Shown piece after piece: positions 27,785 through 36,886 of a DNA stretch of 64,000 bases (its first letter is position 1; each line of letters starts with the position of its first letter). The notes under the pieces were generated by a model that did no database searches, was not told where the DNA came from, and saw nothing but the letters and a program-made list of their open reading frames with translations. A program made the position numbers and the translations under genes. Source of the DNA: Mesorhizobium sp. M1E.F.Ca.ET.045.02.1.1 (lineage in GTDB: Bacteria; Pseudomonadota; Alphaproteobacteria; Rhizobiales; Rhizobiaceae); the NCBI RefSeq assembly GCF_003952485.1, contig NZ_CP034447.1, positions 248,001 to 312,000 of the forward strand, read 5' to 3'.

Positions 27785-28020
27785 AGAGACATGACGATGG
27801 CCCAGGAGAAGACATTTGGGCCGCTGGCTCCGGTCATCTGCTTCGACGATGCGATGAGGTCGTGCACAAGGCCAACGACCCGATCTACGGCCTTGCCGCT
27901 ACGGGTCCAATCTGAAGCGTGTCTGGCTGATGGCCGAGAAACATGGCATGGTGGAGCATCAACACCGGACGCATGTCTTCGGAAGCGGCGGCGTCAAGCA
28001 GTCGATGGAGACAACGTGAA
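27785..28020 (+). pseudogene. aldehyde dehydrogenase C-terminal fragment
   Basis: QEKTFGPLAPVICFDD, VVHKANDPIYGLAA, NLKRVWLMAEKHGMVE and GSGGVKQS follow the C-terminal order of NAD(P)-dependent aldehyde dehydrogenases (E-TFGP-APL, AN-..YGLA, E-GMVGVN, FGG-KQSG). Several indels and stops disrupt it. It differs from the intact dehydrogenase at 54-55.5 kb. Confidence 0.6.
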
Positions 28021-28158
28021 ATCGCCATTCGCAGTTCGGCCGCTGATCTGTAGCGTGCCGATCCTCCCATGCGTCCCAATTCAGCTTCTTGCTGCAAAGC
28101 TCAGCCCGTTCATGCTTCTAATTTGCAATTGCACCAAGGTCGGGATAGGGCATTGTTC

Positions 28159-29376
28159 CTAGTCGCCAAGTGACGGATATGGAGTGATCGACCAATCGAT
28201 TAAGTCGACAGCACGTTGGAGTGTCACCTTGGCCTGAGCAAGGGTGGGCGAAGCGGCGATGATATGTCCAATCTTGTCTCGGTAATCGCCCTTCCTAACG
28301 ATCCGCGTCTTGGGTTCAACGTAAAACTTGACCTCGGCCACACCCGATAGGTTTGCCGCGCGACGGTCGCCGTCGATCCAATCGAGGATGCCATCGCGAT
28401 CAGGAACTAGAAACCGCGCGACAGCAGTATTCGAATACCTTCTACGCAAATTCCATTCGTTCCCGATGACAAGCTTGATGTGCTCGGTAACGAGATCAAC
28501 ACCGTAAGCCTGCTGAACCAGTTGGGGTACGGGCGTGCCACCAAGACGCGGATTGACTTCAATGACGACTGGTCCAAACCTCGTCCACCGTAGATCAATG
28601 TTCGTTGGTTGCCAGCCAAGGCCGAGAGCTCGCAAACAGCTCAACGAAATACCGACGATACGCTTTTGCTCGTCATCGGTCAGCGGGGCTGGATAGATGT
28701 ACTCCCGACTGACGAAATGCGGGGGGGGGCCGAAGTCGATGGTCCCAATTCCAACGACCTCATTCCCAATTGTTTCAATGCTATAATGGGGGCCCTGAGC
28801 GAATTCCTCGACTAGTATCTTTGGCGAAGACCGCCATATGTGCTCCCCACCCAACAGGTAATCAGTATGTTCAGCAATCTCATCGACGGTGCGGCACAAT
28901 CGGACGCCGCTGCTACCGATGCCAACGGCTGGCTTAACAATCACCGGCAGACCGATCTTCGCAGCACAGCTTTCTACGTCGTTCGCATTCGCCGCCAAGC
29001 GATAGGCAGGTATTGGAACGGCCGCGTCCGCGAGTAGCTGACGTTGAACGAATTTGTCGCAGCACCGTTCAATCGCTGCGGGGTCCGGTCCCGGCAGATC
29101 GTAGTATTGGCAGAGCTTGCCAACCGCCGCATTGACCGACTCCTGGGCGCTGGCAATGCCAGCTATGTCATAGGTCGCTCCTAGCAGGGAACATTCGCGG
29201 ATCAGAGCATCGATGTCGTGTTCGTCGACACGGACCGCCTCAATTCCCGCGAGATATTCGTATACCTCTGGATCGGCTGAGAGGGTAATTGGATGGAGAT
29301 CGAGACGCTTGGCCGCTTGGACGTATAGCGGACTGTTACTTGCTCCTCCAAGCAGGATTATGGCTCTTACTGCCAT
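28159..29376 (-). CDS. ATP-grasp ligase (carbamoyl-phosphate-synthase/amino-acid-ligase-like)
   Basis: 405-residue ATP-grasp protein. The pre-ATP-grasp domain starts AIILLGGASNSPLYVQAAKRL. The nucleotide-binding domain has LPVIVKPAVGIGSSGVRLC (glycine-rich loop, about residue 140) and KILVEEFAQGPHYSIETI (about 180); VIEVNPRLGGTPVPQLV provides the Mg-binding Glu and Asn. Such enzymes join a carboxylate to an amine through an acyl phosphate, often making dipeptides or amino-acid amides. ATG 29376 has GGAG about nine bases upstream; a longer frame to 29406 is less likely. A decayed relative lies at 38.4-38.8 kb. The substrate is unknown. Confidence 0.85.
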   Translation of the reverse strand: MAVRAIILLGGASNSPLYVQAAKRLDLHPITLSADPEVYEYLAGIEAVRVDEHDIDALIRECSLLGATYDIAGIASAQESVNAAVGKLCQYYDLPGPDPAAIERCCDKFVQRQLLADAAVPIPAYRLAANANDVESCAAKIGLPVIVKPAVGIGSSGVRLCRTVDEIAEHTDYLLGGEHIWRSSPKILVEEFAQGPHYSIETIGNEVVGIGTIDFGPPPHFVSREYIYPAPLTDDEQKRIVGISLSCLRALGLGWQPTNIDLRWTRFGPVVIEVNPRLGGTPVPQLVQQAYGVDLVTEHIKLVIGNEWNLRRRYSNTAVARFLVPDRDGILDWIDGDRRAANLSGVAEVKFYVEPKTRIVRKGDYRDKIGHIIAASPTLAQAKVTLQRAVDLIDWSITPYPSLGD

Positions 29377-29924
29377 TGATATATCTCCGTCCTGTGCAGT
29401 GAACATGAAGTAAATTAGGATCCATTTTTCGACATTCGCATCAAATCGGATACCTTAACCGAATTTTCCAGGGGATATACCACTGAAAGCGAAATCCGGC
29501 CGCAAAGATTGTTTAACTTTATTCGAAGATTTTGTTGCAGAAACGTTCCCGGATGAGTGTCATAAGCAGATCGGCCTGAACCGTACCGGGTGCGGATCCA
29601 TCCGCCGCAGGCCGCTGCCGCAAATGTCTATGGCGAGATAACGCAGTGAGCGCTGGAAGTCTCGGATTCAACCGGTAACGCCTCCAAGCCGCGCGATGGC
29701 GTGGGAGGTAAGAAGCAGACGCGGTGGGGCTCGTCTATCCTCACTGCAGGGCGCGGACAACGCGTTCGAGACGGGGAAGCTCTCATTGCCCTGGTCTTCC
29801 GCATCGCCTGGGGTAAAGCTCCCGCTACGGGCATGAAGGTTGGACGGAACATGGGAACTTGGACTGTCTGCCCAGCATGGAACTGGGCTCGCCGCGACGG
29901 CCGGAGTTGGACGGGTACCAAGGG
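29377..29924. other. upstream region of the ATP-grasp gene and unassigned DNA
   Basis: Bases 29377-29570 are similar in places to the region upstream of the decayed ATP-grasp copy (38843-39005): both hold TCAAATCGG and a TTGTTGCA/TTATTGCA-like tract at comparable distances. The remainder to 29924 holds only short Arg/Pro-rich frames with no homology that I can see. Confidence 0.35.
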
Positions 29925-30230
29925 CGGAGCTTCCGTATCGTCGCCCGCCTCACGGTGCTAAATGAAGTGCGCATGTCGAGAACGTGATCCGGGCGATCCT
30001 GCGGGGGCCGTCTAGCTGGGCAGGCCGTCCGCGAACCGCCTTCGCCGGTCGTGTGCGCGAGTTGGCCGGCACAGATCCGGTTGTAATGCCGCTGATGGAG
30101 CCGCTGCTAACGATCCTCGCCACAAAGCTGGGAGAGTTCGTCCGCCTGACGAAGCAGCTTCTCGGTCTCGTTCGCAAGGAAGAGGTCTGTCGGCGGCTGA
30201 TGAGTGCGTATTCCGATGAAGCCGGCCACC
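29925..30230 (+). pseudogene. IS110-family transposase central fragment
   Basis: HVENVIRAILRG, FAGRVRELAGTDPVVMPLME and LLGLVRKEEVCRRLMSA correspond to the linker between the two domains of IS110 transposases, ending just before the usual (V/I)PGVGP motif. Cut at both ends. Confidence 0.6.
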
Positions 30231-30334
30231 ATTCCGATTTCAAGGCGGCCATTTTTCGGTCTGATCCTGTCTTGTTGATGTTTGGGTTGGGTTTGGTTTC
30301 AGGTCAAGCTTCGGTGTTTTCGGCTGCGATCGGC

Positions 30335-30430
30335 GGGCGCTGTTTTCACATGCTTTCACCGGTGAGATCGAGATAGGCGTTGTGAGCGAGGCGATCCAGA
30401 ATGGCGTCGGCCAAAGTTGGGTTACCAAAC
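30335..30430 (-). pseudogene. istB: IS21-family helper protein IstB, 3' tip
   Basis: The minus strand reads NPTLADAILDRLAHNAYLDL and TGESM, followed by a stop: the C-terminal tip of IstB (usually NPTLADAILDRLVHNAxxxxLKGESLRK). The rest of istB and istA is absent here. Confidence 0.65.
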
Positions 30431-30459
30431 ATCCAATGCCGCCACCATTCTCGACGGGG

Positions 30460-31010
30460 GGACCAGATCGCTATCGCCATCGCCGCGCTGGGCCAGATCG
30501 AAAAGGAGACGCGGCAGCTTGAGCGGCAGTGGGCGCTACGGCGCGAGCGGGCACGCTATGAGGCGGAAAGAGCACGACGCCAATATGATGCGGTCGAGCT
30601 GGAAAATCGCCTGGTGGCCCGGTCGTTGGAGCGCGGCTGGGAAGAGAAGCTGCGCGTGGCCGAGGCGATCGAACAGGATTATGAACGAAGGCGGTCTAAC
30701 GAGCCCCTGGTGTTGAGCGAATCCGACCGCCAAGCGCTTCAAAAGCTGGGAGAAGACCTGCCTGGCATCTGGCACGCCCCTTCCACAACATCGGCCGAGC
30801 GAAAGGGTATCCTGCGCCTAATCATTGGCGAGGTCGTCCTCGACCAGAAGCGCTTCCAGGGCCAGGTCTGGCGCAAGATCCTGTGGCAAACTGGAGCGAC
30901 CAGCGAGCATGCTCTCCAAAGGCGGGTCCACACCTATGGCGACTATGTTGATCTGGAGCGGCTGCGGAGCAGAGTGGTCGAACTCAACGCCGCGGGCATG
31001 CGGATGCTCA
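30460..31010 (+). pseudogene. large serine recombinase, C-terminal part
   Basis: A long plus-strand frame with IEKETRQLERQWALRRERAR (coiled coil), LVARSLERGWEEKLRVAEAI, PLVLSESDRQALQKLGEDLP and GILRLIIGEVVLDQKR matches the C-terminal region of serine recombinases encoded in rhizobial islands. The catalytic resolvase domain with its Ser is missing, so it is inactive. After ~31010 the frame continues to 31198 with unrelated residues. Confidence 0.7.
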
Positions 31011-31194
31011 GGAAGAACATATGCCAGGCTCGCGGCAGCCACTTGAGCGCCCTTCCACCCCTTCCCGTCGACAGCAAGGACATCACCAAACCACAACAAC
31101 CGCTCGGCGCGGCGATTACGCTTGGCTGCAACTCACGCGCTCACAAAGTCGCCGCACCAGAGTCTACGCCGAAAGACAGTGTGAGATATCCGAG

Positions 31195-32385
31195 CTAGAC
31201 CTCGACCACGGTCAACTGCCGGTCATGTATGGTAAGGATCTCGCATCCTGTCTCTGTAACGACCCACGTCTCACTGAAACCTACCCCCGGCGTGCCAGGC
31301 GTTCGGTCCGTTAACGGGGAGTGGAAGGTCATGCCTGGCTTCAGCTCTAGGTCAATCCCTTCGCGGATGAAGTAAAGGTCTTCGCCCCACGTCGGAGGCA
31401 ACCCCAGCCCGATGGAGTATCCTAATACAATTGGTACGGGACTGATCTCATTCATCCCGACGCCGACTTCCCGCGCGACGTCGTGCGCGGTGCGGCCCGG
31501 CTTAACCGCTTCAAATAGCAGGTCAAGCGTTTCGTTGATGATCTTCGACGATCTCTCAACCGCCGAGGAAGGCTTGCCGATGGAGACTGCGTGCATGATC
31601 GCGCTAGTGTAGCGCTGGTAAGCAGCGCCAAACTCTAGGATCACAGTGTCCCCAGTCTGAACGGGCGTACGCCTGAAAGTGGTATGCCAGATGCCGCTCC
31701 TTTGACCTGCTGACACGATAGGCTGCGTGCTGAAATACTCGCTACCCTCGCTGATAAGCGTGTGATAGAGAACCGCCGCCATCTGGTTGTCAGTGACCCC
31801 CGGCCTGATCACCGGCAATACAGCATCAACACCCTTCTTCGTGATCTGAGCCGCCTGACGCATGTAATCCACCTCTGCCGGTGATTTGATGATCCGCGGT
31901 TGCGCAGCCACCCCTGACGCGTCAATGAACGTCACATCGGGCAGCGCACGTTTCAATCCTTCGTAGAGATCGATGCTGAGACCGGCCCTTTTGGGCTCGA
32001 TTCCAATCCGGCACCCCTCCAAGCTCCGCTCTTTGAGGATGCTTGCGAGCCCTTCCGCTTCTCCTCCGTATGACCATTTAATAACGCGGATGTCGTTCAC
32101 CCACGAGGTGAGCATGGCGGGCCCGATTTCCAATTCGTGCATATGGAGAATGGGCTCACCTTCACGAGGCAGTATCAGACAGGAATACCAGCCCGAGCCG
32201 AAGCTTTGGTAACCGCTCAAATAGCTCACGTTGGGAGCGTACGTAACAAGGAGAGCGTCAAGGCCCTTCTCATCCATCACCTTCCTGACTTCACCAATTC
32301 GGAGCTGAAATTCTGACTCCGGAAACGCAATCTCTTTGACGACTGGCCGGCTCATGTAATCTTGGAGGAATTGCTCGTAGTCCAT
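31195..32385 (-). CDS. M24 pita-bread hydrolase, creatinase/ectoine-hydrolase-like, without metal ligands
   Basis: 396 residues with an N-terminal creatinase-N domain (LDALLVTYAPNVSYLSGYQS) and a C-terminal pita-bread fold. The five metal ligands of Xaa-Pro peptidases are replaced: ILEFGAAYQRYTSAIM has Glu and Ala for the two Asp; GYSIGLGLPP lacks the His; GMTFHSPLTD and GVGFSETWVV lack the two Glu. The same loss is seen in creatinase and ectoine hydrolase (DoeA), which open a C-N bond without metal, so it is more likely a small-molecule hydrolase than a peptidase. It lies 53 bases downstream of the NylB-like gene on the same strand, probably one operon. Confidence 0.8.
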   Translation of the reverse strand: MDYEQFLQDYMSRPVVKEIAFPESEFQLRIGEVRKVMDEKGLDALLVTYAPNVSYLSGYQSFGSGWYSCLILPREGEPILHMHELEIGPAMLTSWVNDIRVIKWSYGGEAEGLASILKERSLEGCRIGIEPKRAGLSIDLYEGLKRALPDVTFIDASGVAAQPRIIKSPAEVDYMRQAAQITKKGVDAVLPVIRPGVTDNQMAAVLYHTLISEGSEYFSTQPIVSAGQRSGIWHTTFRRTPVQTGDTVILEFGAAYQRYTSAIMHAVSIGKPSSAVERSSKIINETLDLLFEAVKPGRTAHDVAREVGVGMNEISPVPIVLGYSIGLGLPPTWGEDLYFIREGIDLELKPGMTFHSPLTDRTPGTPGVGFSETWVVTETGCEILTIHDRQLTVVEV

Positions 32386-32438
32386 ACTGGATTTTTTCCT
32401 TCTTCCCGGACTTAGCAGCCGTCAGGGATGGTAGGCGA

Positions 32439-33737
32439 TTAGCCTCGCAGCAACCGTCCCACCTCCAACATTTGCGGAATGGTAATTGTATCACTGAACA
32501 CAGAAGAAGCCATTGGATGCGATGCAAAGCGCGCGATCACCATCTCCGCTCCGGGCGCGACGTATAGTCGCTGTCCATGGATACCCATCGCTTCGATAGC
32601 CCCGAGCTCGTTGTGACTCACCCACCACATGTTGCGGTAGGAGTAGCCGGGCAATGCCTCGTCCTTGAATTTTGCGGTCTCTCCGCCGCTACGGATATCA
32701 TCCACGACACCGGAAGGAATGAGCTGCTTGCCATCCCATTCACCTTCGTGTCGGATCAATTCGCCGAAGCGCGCGAGGTCGCGCAGGTTTGCGTACAAGC
32801 CGCCGCTTGCAGAGGGGATACCAGCGGGATCGACGACCAAATAGCCGTTCTCCTCGCAGTCGAGCGGGCGCCAAAGGCGATCATGCAGCAACTGCGCAAA
32901 TGACCGGCCAGTCACACGTGACATCACCCAAGCCATGACCTGGGTGTTTACACTTTTATATGCGAAGACCTCACCATGCAGGCCTTCCTTGCGCACGCTG
33001 CGCAGATAGTCGCACGACGTCTGCGGGCCATCGTAGCCGACCGGGCGGGGCCGGGTGCGGCAGGCTCGCATGTAAATTGAGGAGCTGGACTGCTCACCGA
33101 CCTCGTCTTCGCAATAGTCCAGACCGGTCTGCATGTCCATCACCTGGCGGAGCGTGGCATCTGTCCAGGCAGTGCCGCGCAGTTCGGGCAGGTAGTAGGG
33201 GATTCGCTTACTGTCGTCGAGCACGCCTTCGTGCACCAAAACTGCGGCGAGTGTACCCGCGTAAGACTTGGTAACCGAGAAGCAGGCATGGGGCAGATGT
33301 GGCTCAAGCGCGCCAAAGTAACGCTCAAAGACGAGGCGTCCGCGGTGCAGAACCACGATTCCGTCAGTATAGGTGTCGAACAGCGCCTCATCAAAGCGGC
33401 GGACGCGACCGTTGATGTCGCTGAACATCAACGTTTCCACTGCCGCGGCGTCAGCGGCGGATGGCGCGCCAAAGGAGAGCGGTGCATTAGCGCCGCGGCG
33501 CACAGACACAGTCGGCACGAGCTCCCGCATGTGCGAAAGGCTCCACCGGATTTCTGGAAAATCCAGAAAGCGGCCACCCTCGAACGAAATCTGCTTATCC
33601 GCGGGCGGCGGAGAACCTTGCATCCACCCTAGCGAACGCGGATCGCTCGCACGGGCGTCGGGATAGCATTGTCCGCCGAAATCGAGCATGCCTTCCGTTA
33701 CGTTGCCGAGAGATGCACTCGATCCGTATTCTGTCAT
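32439..33737 (-). CDS. serine hydrolase of the class C beta-lactamase / NylB type
   Basis: About 432 residues with the catalytic SxxK tetrad in CFSVTKSYAGT (about residue 150), the Tyr-x-x-Asn-like motif in FAYKSVNTQVMAWV and an IHGQ segment in place of KTG near the C-terminus. DMQTGLDYCED and NMWWVSHNE resemble 6-aminohexanoate-dimer hydrolase (NylB), which opens linear amide bonds. No signal peptide is evident, suggesting a cytoplasmic amidase or esterase. ATG 33737 is chosen; the frame is open to 33839 but without family likeness. First gene of a likely pair with the M24 hydrolase. Confidence 0.8.
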   Translation of the reverse strand: MTEYGSSASLGNVTEGMLDFGGQCYPDARASDPRSLGWMQGSPPPADKQISFEGGRFLDFPEIRWSLSHMRELVPTVSVRRGANAPLSFGAPSAADAAAVETLMFSDINGRVRRFDEALFDTYTDGIVVLHRGRLVFERYFGALEPHLPHACFSVTKSYAGTLAAVLVHEGVLDDSKRIPYYLPELRGTAWTDATLRQVMDMQTGLDYCEDEVGEQSSSSIYMRACRTRPRPVGYDGPQTSCDYLRSVRKEGLHGEVFAYKSVNTQVMAWVMSRVTGRSFAQLLHDRLWRPLDCEENGYLVVDPAGIPSASGGLYANLRDLARFGELIRHEGEWDGKQLIPSGVVDDIRSGGETAKFKDEALPGYSYRNMWWVSHNELGAIEAMGIHGQRLYVAPGAEMVIARFASHPMASSVFSDTITIPQMLEVGRLLRG

Positions 33738-34667
33738 AGATTTTCGCTTTACCATTACAGCCGTCCAGCCAAATCGCCCACTCGCACAAATGTAAGTGGT
33801 GAATGTGCGTCTGGCTGGATCTAGTAGCACCACAGGCAAAGTAAGGTTTGCCGAAGATTGCCTCCAAAACGAAAAGGTTTTCGGAGAGAACGTTCGCGTC
33901 GAACACTAAGACGGGCGCCAACCATTCGACTGATCGCTTGAAGCGTCACATCGCCGGGAAAACGGATGTGAGAGACGTCATAGTCAACCTCACCACTGCC
34001 GACCTCTTCATCGCCGGTTACAGCACATCGTGGTCGGACGCCGAATGTCGAAGGAACTTTATAGCTGGCTTGGGGGATCTGGACAGAAACGATAAGTGGA
34101 TTTTCCGCCTGACAACGGCAACGTGGTTGCCGCGATTCAAGAGCGGCCATGAGAGACCGGTAACTTCTCTGGGGCCAAACACGGTTGTTAGACTCGAGGA
34201 GTCCATCAGCAAAGAAGACCATGGCAGCGCTGCAGAACGTGGTCGTGAATCATGGGCGGAGACGTATGCCCCTTCTTCGCCGGGTTTGCCCGGATTGCCA
34301 TACGTTCCGACCGGTCAAGGACTACACGACACGTCCGGAACCGGAACAGATCTTGCTTTCCTGCCTCGCTCCGTTCAGTCCTGGACATCTGCCGGCTCCG
34401 ATTTGTCGCGACAGACGCCGTGAATCGTGCTTCGGCCCGCAACAAAACCCAAATCGGAAGTCGCAAGAAAACAGATCGCCGACTTGCCGTTTCTTGCGAA
34501 GTTGATAGCTGGAAAAGCCAATCCGCAGAAATATCACGGGCTTCCTGATTGGTAGCAGTCGATAAGTTAACAAACGAAAAAAAACAATAACAACTTTTTA
34601 CTTTCGATTCGCCGGTTAAATGCTAAATGTACACGTGACGGGAGATTGACAGTGGAGATCTGCGCTT
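33738..34667. other. no convincing gene
   Basis: Overlapping frames on both strands (plus 33848-34423; minus 33821-34222) have no recognisable motif and an odd composition, so I treat this as regulatory or decayed DNA. An inverted repeat, TCGCAAGAAA (34460-34469) with TTTCTTGCGA (34489-34498), is included. The A+T-rich stretch 34560-34640 is a likely promoter region for the methyltransferase. Confidence 0.4.
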
Positions 34668-35429
34668 ATGACCGACCTAGAAAATAAATGTAGGCCCTCG
34701 GATGAATCTAATGTATACTTTAATGAAGATTACTTGTATTTTGGTGATGTCGTAAATCCGCCTGAAGCGAGTGACAGGCAAGCAGACGCAATTTGGAACC
34801 TTCTTTCTCTCGTACAAGGCAGCCCAGTTCTTGAACTCGGATGTGGTTATGGGCGGATTACCAACCGGTTGGCGGAAAAAGGAGCGCGGCTAACCGGATT
34901 GGATATCTCGCCGATCTTGCTGAAAGAGGCCGTAGCGGATGCGGCTGAACGCCGGGTGGATGTCGAGTATGTTCTAGGCGACATGCGTTCACTTCCCTGG
35001 CGGGATCGGTTTGACGCGGCCTTTCTATGGTACGCCACATTTGGCTATTTCGGTGACGCGGACAATGAGAGAGTTCTTGGTGAAGCCGCTGCTTCACTTC
35101 GAAAAGGCGGGCGTCTGCTAATCGATTCCGTCAATAGTTTCGCTGTACCAAGCCACGAGGCGCCTACCTGCTACGTTGTGCAGCGAAAGGGCGATCTAAG
35201 AATCGACATGATGAGCAATGAGGTGCTAACCGGTCGTCGGCATTGCGACAGGCTCATCGTCCGTAATGGGTGCGTTAGACGAACGCATCTTTATATCAGA
35301 CTCTATGGGTTTGCCGAATACGCTCGCATGTTGCGAAGCGCGGGATTCGAAAGTGTTGACGCTTATGGGGAGGAAGGCGCAGCGTTTACATCCGATGGTC
35401 CGCGCCTCGTCATTGTCGCGCGCAAATAA
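34668..35429 (+). CDS. class I SAM-dependent methyltransferase
   Basis: 253 residues with a Rossmann SAM-binding fold: motif I PVLELGCGYGRITNRLAEKG (about residue 53), acidic strand end in LTGLDISPILLKEAV, motif II YVLGDMRSLPW and motif III FDAAFLWYATFGYF, then LRKGGRLLIDSVN. This resembles small-molecule methyltransferases of the Methyltransf_25/11 group. The substrate is unknown. Low-G+C coding at the start and an A+T-rich upstream region set it apart from its surroundings. It stands alone, and could serve the same pathway as the EgtD-like enzyme. Confidence 0.8.
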   Translation: MTDLENKCRPSDESNVYFNEDYLYFGDVVNPPEASDRQADAIWNLLSLVQGSPVLELGCGYGRITNRLAEKGARLTGLDISPILLKEAVADAAERRVDVEYVLGDMRSLPWRDRFDAAFLWYATFGYFGDADNERVLGEAAASLRKGGRLLIDSVNSFAVPSHEAPTCYVVQRKGDLRIDMMSNEVLTGRRHCDRLIVRNGCVRRTHLYIRLYGFAEYARMLRSAGFESVDAYGEEGAAFTSDGPRLVIVARK

Positions 35430-35774
35430 TACCGGTAGCGTGTCTTACTATGCGGAAAATCTGTTGCGGCGGCAAGGACATCCAGGCAGGTGCTACGCCA
35501 AGGCTAGGCGCGCCTAATCGTGATGGCGGCGATTGAATCTTTGGCCTGTCTCATTTGGAATGTACAGCGAAAAGCGGCTCCGCTGTCCGCCTAACGTCTG
35601 ATCGTGGACCTCTTGGAGTGGGTCGGATTGATCGAGGCAAAAGCCAATTGTTCGCAACTGCGACAGTTATTTTCGCAGTTGTTACATGCTCCGTTTTATG
35701 CGTGACAGCGTGTTGGAGAGGCTGGCGGATGTTTTTTAAGCGGTTGATTTGACGTAGGATTCGGTTGCTGAAGC
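35430..35774. other. intergenic, nothing recognised
   Basis: Only short frames without likeness to known proteins. Confidence 0.4.
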
Positions 35775-36021
35775 CAACCCTTCCACCAAGTCTCGCGGGT
35801 TATGACCGACGACGCCGGAGCCTGGCTGATCGCCTCGCGGTCGCGGCAGGTGAACTTCTCCCGCAGTGCTGGATCACCTTCCATTGCCGCGCACCACCTC
35901 CAGGGTCTCGGTGATCTCCTCACCCAGCTTGCGCCACCTCGGTGGTCCGGCCGCGGCCTGTTCGGCGGCGATCTCGTCTTCCGTCGCTGTGCTCTCCAGT
36001 TCTTCAAAGGTGAGCTCCATC
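35775..36021 (-). pseudogene. IS66-family transposase, N-terminal fragment
   Basis: The minus strand begins MELTFEELESTATEDEIAAE and continues PPRWRKLGEEITETLEVV; after a frameshift REKFTCRDREAISQAPA follows. This is the leucine-zipper/zinc-finger boundary region of IS66 TnpC. Everything downstream, including the DDE core, is missing. Confidence 0.7.
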
Positions 36022-36170
36022 GTCGTCCGTGAAGAACTCAGAGTGCTTTGATTCTGTTTAACAATTTCCCCTGATTTCAGGTTTCAGATTGCCGAATTTC
36101 GTGGCTTAGAGGCTTCGATTTCCGGCAAATTGGATGCGCTTGTTGACGAAGCAGCGAGGGAAGAGAAGCG

Positions 36171-36590
36171 ATGCGATCGAAGGAACGGCGCGAGAGCGGC
36201 CAGACGGATCTGTTGCGGTCCCGGCTCGGATCACATCCTCAATATGGATCATGCGCTGGTGAAGCTGGCCAAGACGATCGACTGGCGCTTCCTGGAAGAG
36301 CGGCTCGGCGAGGTCTATGACGACGATCCTGGCCGGCCGCCTTTGCCGACACGGCTAATGGCGGGACGGCCATTCTCAAGTCGATGCTGTCCGACGAAAG
36401 CCTGTGGGAACGCTGGCTGGAGAATCCCTGCTACCAGCTGTTCTGCGGCGAGGAGTTCTTCCAGTACCGTTTGCCCTTCGACCGCACTTCACTGACGCGC
36501 TGGCGGCTGCGTATGGGGGAAGAGCGGCTGATGGCGCTGCTCCAGGAAAGTCTTGCAGCGGCGGCCAGGCTGGGCGACTACCGATCTTAA
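36171..36590 (+). pseudogene. IS5-family transposase, N-terminal fragment
   Basis: MRSKERRESGQTDL, then ILNMDHALVKLAKTIDWRF, LEERLGEVYDDDPGRPPLPT, AILKSMLSDESLWERWLENP and SLTRWRLRMGEERLMALLQE follow the N-terminal third of IS1478-like IS5 transposases. Frameshifts lie near 36230 and 36360; the catalytic DDE part is lost. Confidence 0.75.
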
Positions 36591-36599
36591 TACTTCCAC

Positions 36600-36880
36600 A
36601 GTGCCACCAGCAGCTTGCGCGCCACCGCCAATGCCGAATTCCGCTGGCGCCGCAACAACAGCCAGGCCAATTGGATCAACGTCGTGCGCAATCTCGGATT
36701 GCCCGCCTTCGGCACGAAGCGCTTCTGCGTCCGCAGCATCATTCTTCTGGACGTAAGGTTTCACATAGGCCAGCGGCATCAGCCGCACATCATGCCGACA
36801 GCTCGCGCGCCCGAAAATGCAGTGCCCTCCCATGCGGCCCAGCTCCTGCAACCGAGCTCTGACATTGCTAAGTAGCCGAT
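36600..36880 (-). pseudogene. IS110-family transposase with large internal deletion
   Basis: The minus strand joins the N-terminal HDVRLMPLAYVKPYVQKNDA and DAADAEA segment directly to the C-terminal VPKAGNPRLRTTLIQLAWLL and ARKLLVALWKY segment. The middle of the transposase is missing. Confidence 0.7.
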
Positions 36881-36886
36881 CGACAA

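Noticed and set aside
29535..29560. GG-N10-GC match upstream of the ATP-grasp gene on the minus strand
   Set aside because: Five mismatches to the sigma-54 consensus, and no TGT-N10-ACA site nearby; too weak to report as a promoter.
33848..34423. Plus-strand frame of 191 codons, and the overlapping minus-strand frame 33821-34222
   Set aside because: Neither has a motif, ribosome binding site or natural amino-acid pattern, and they overlap each other; I left the region unassigned.
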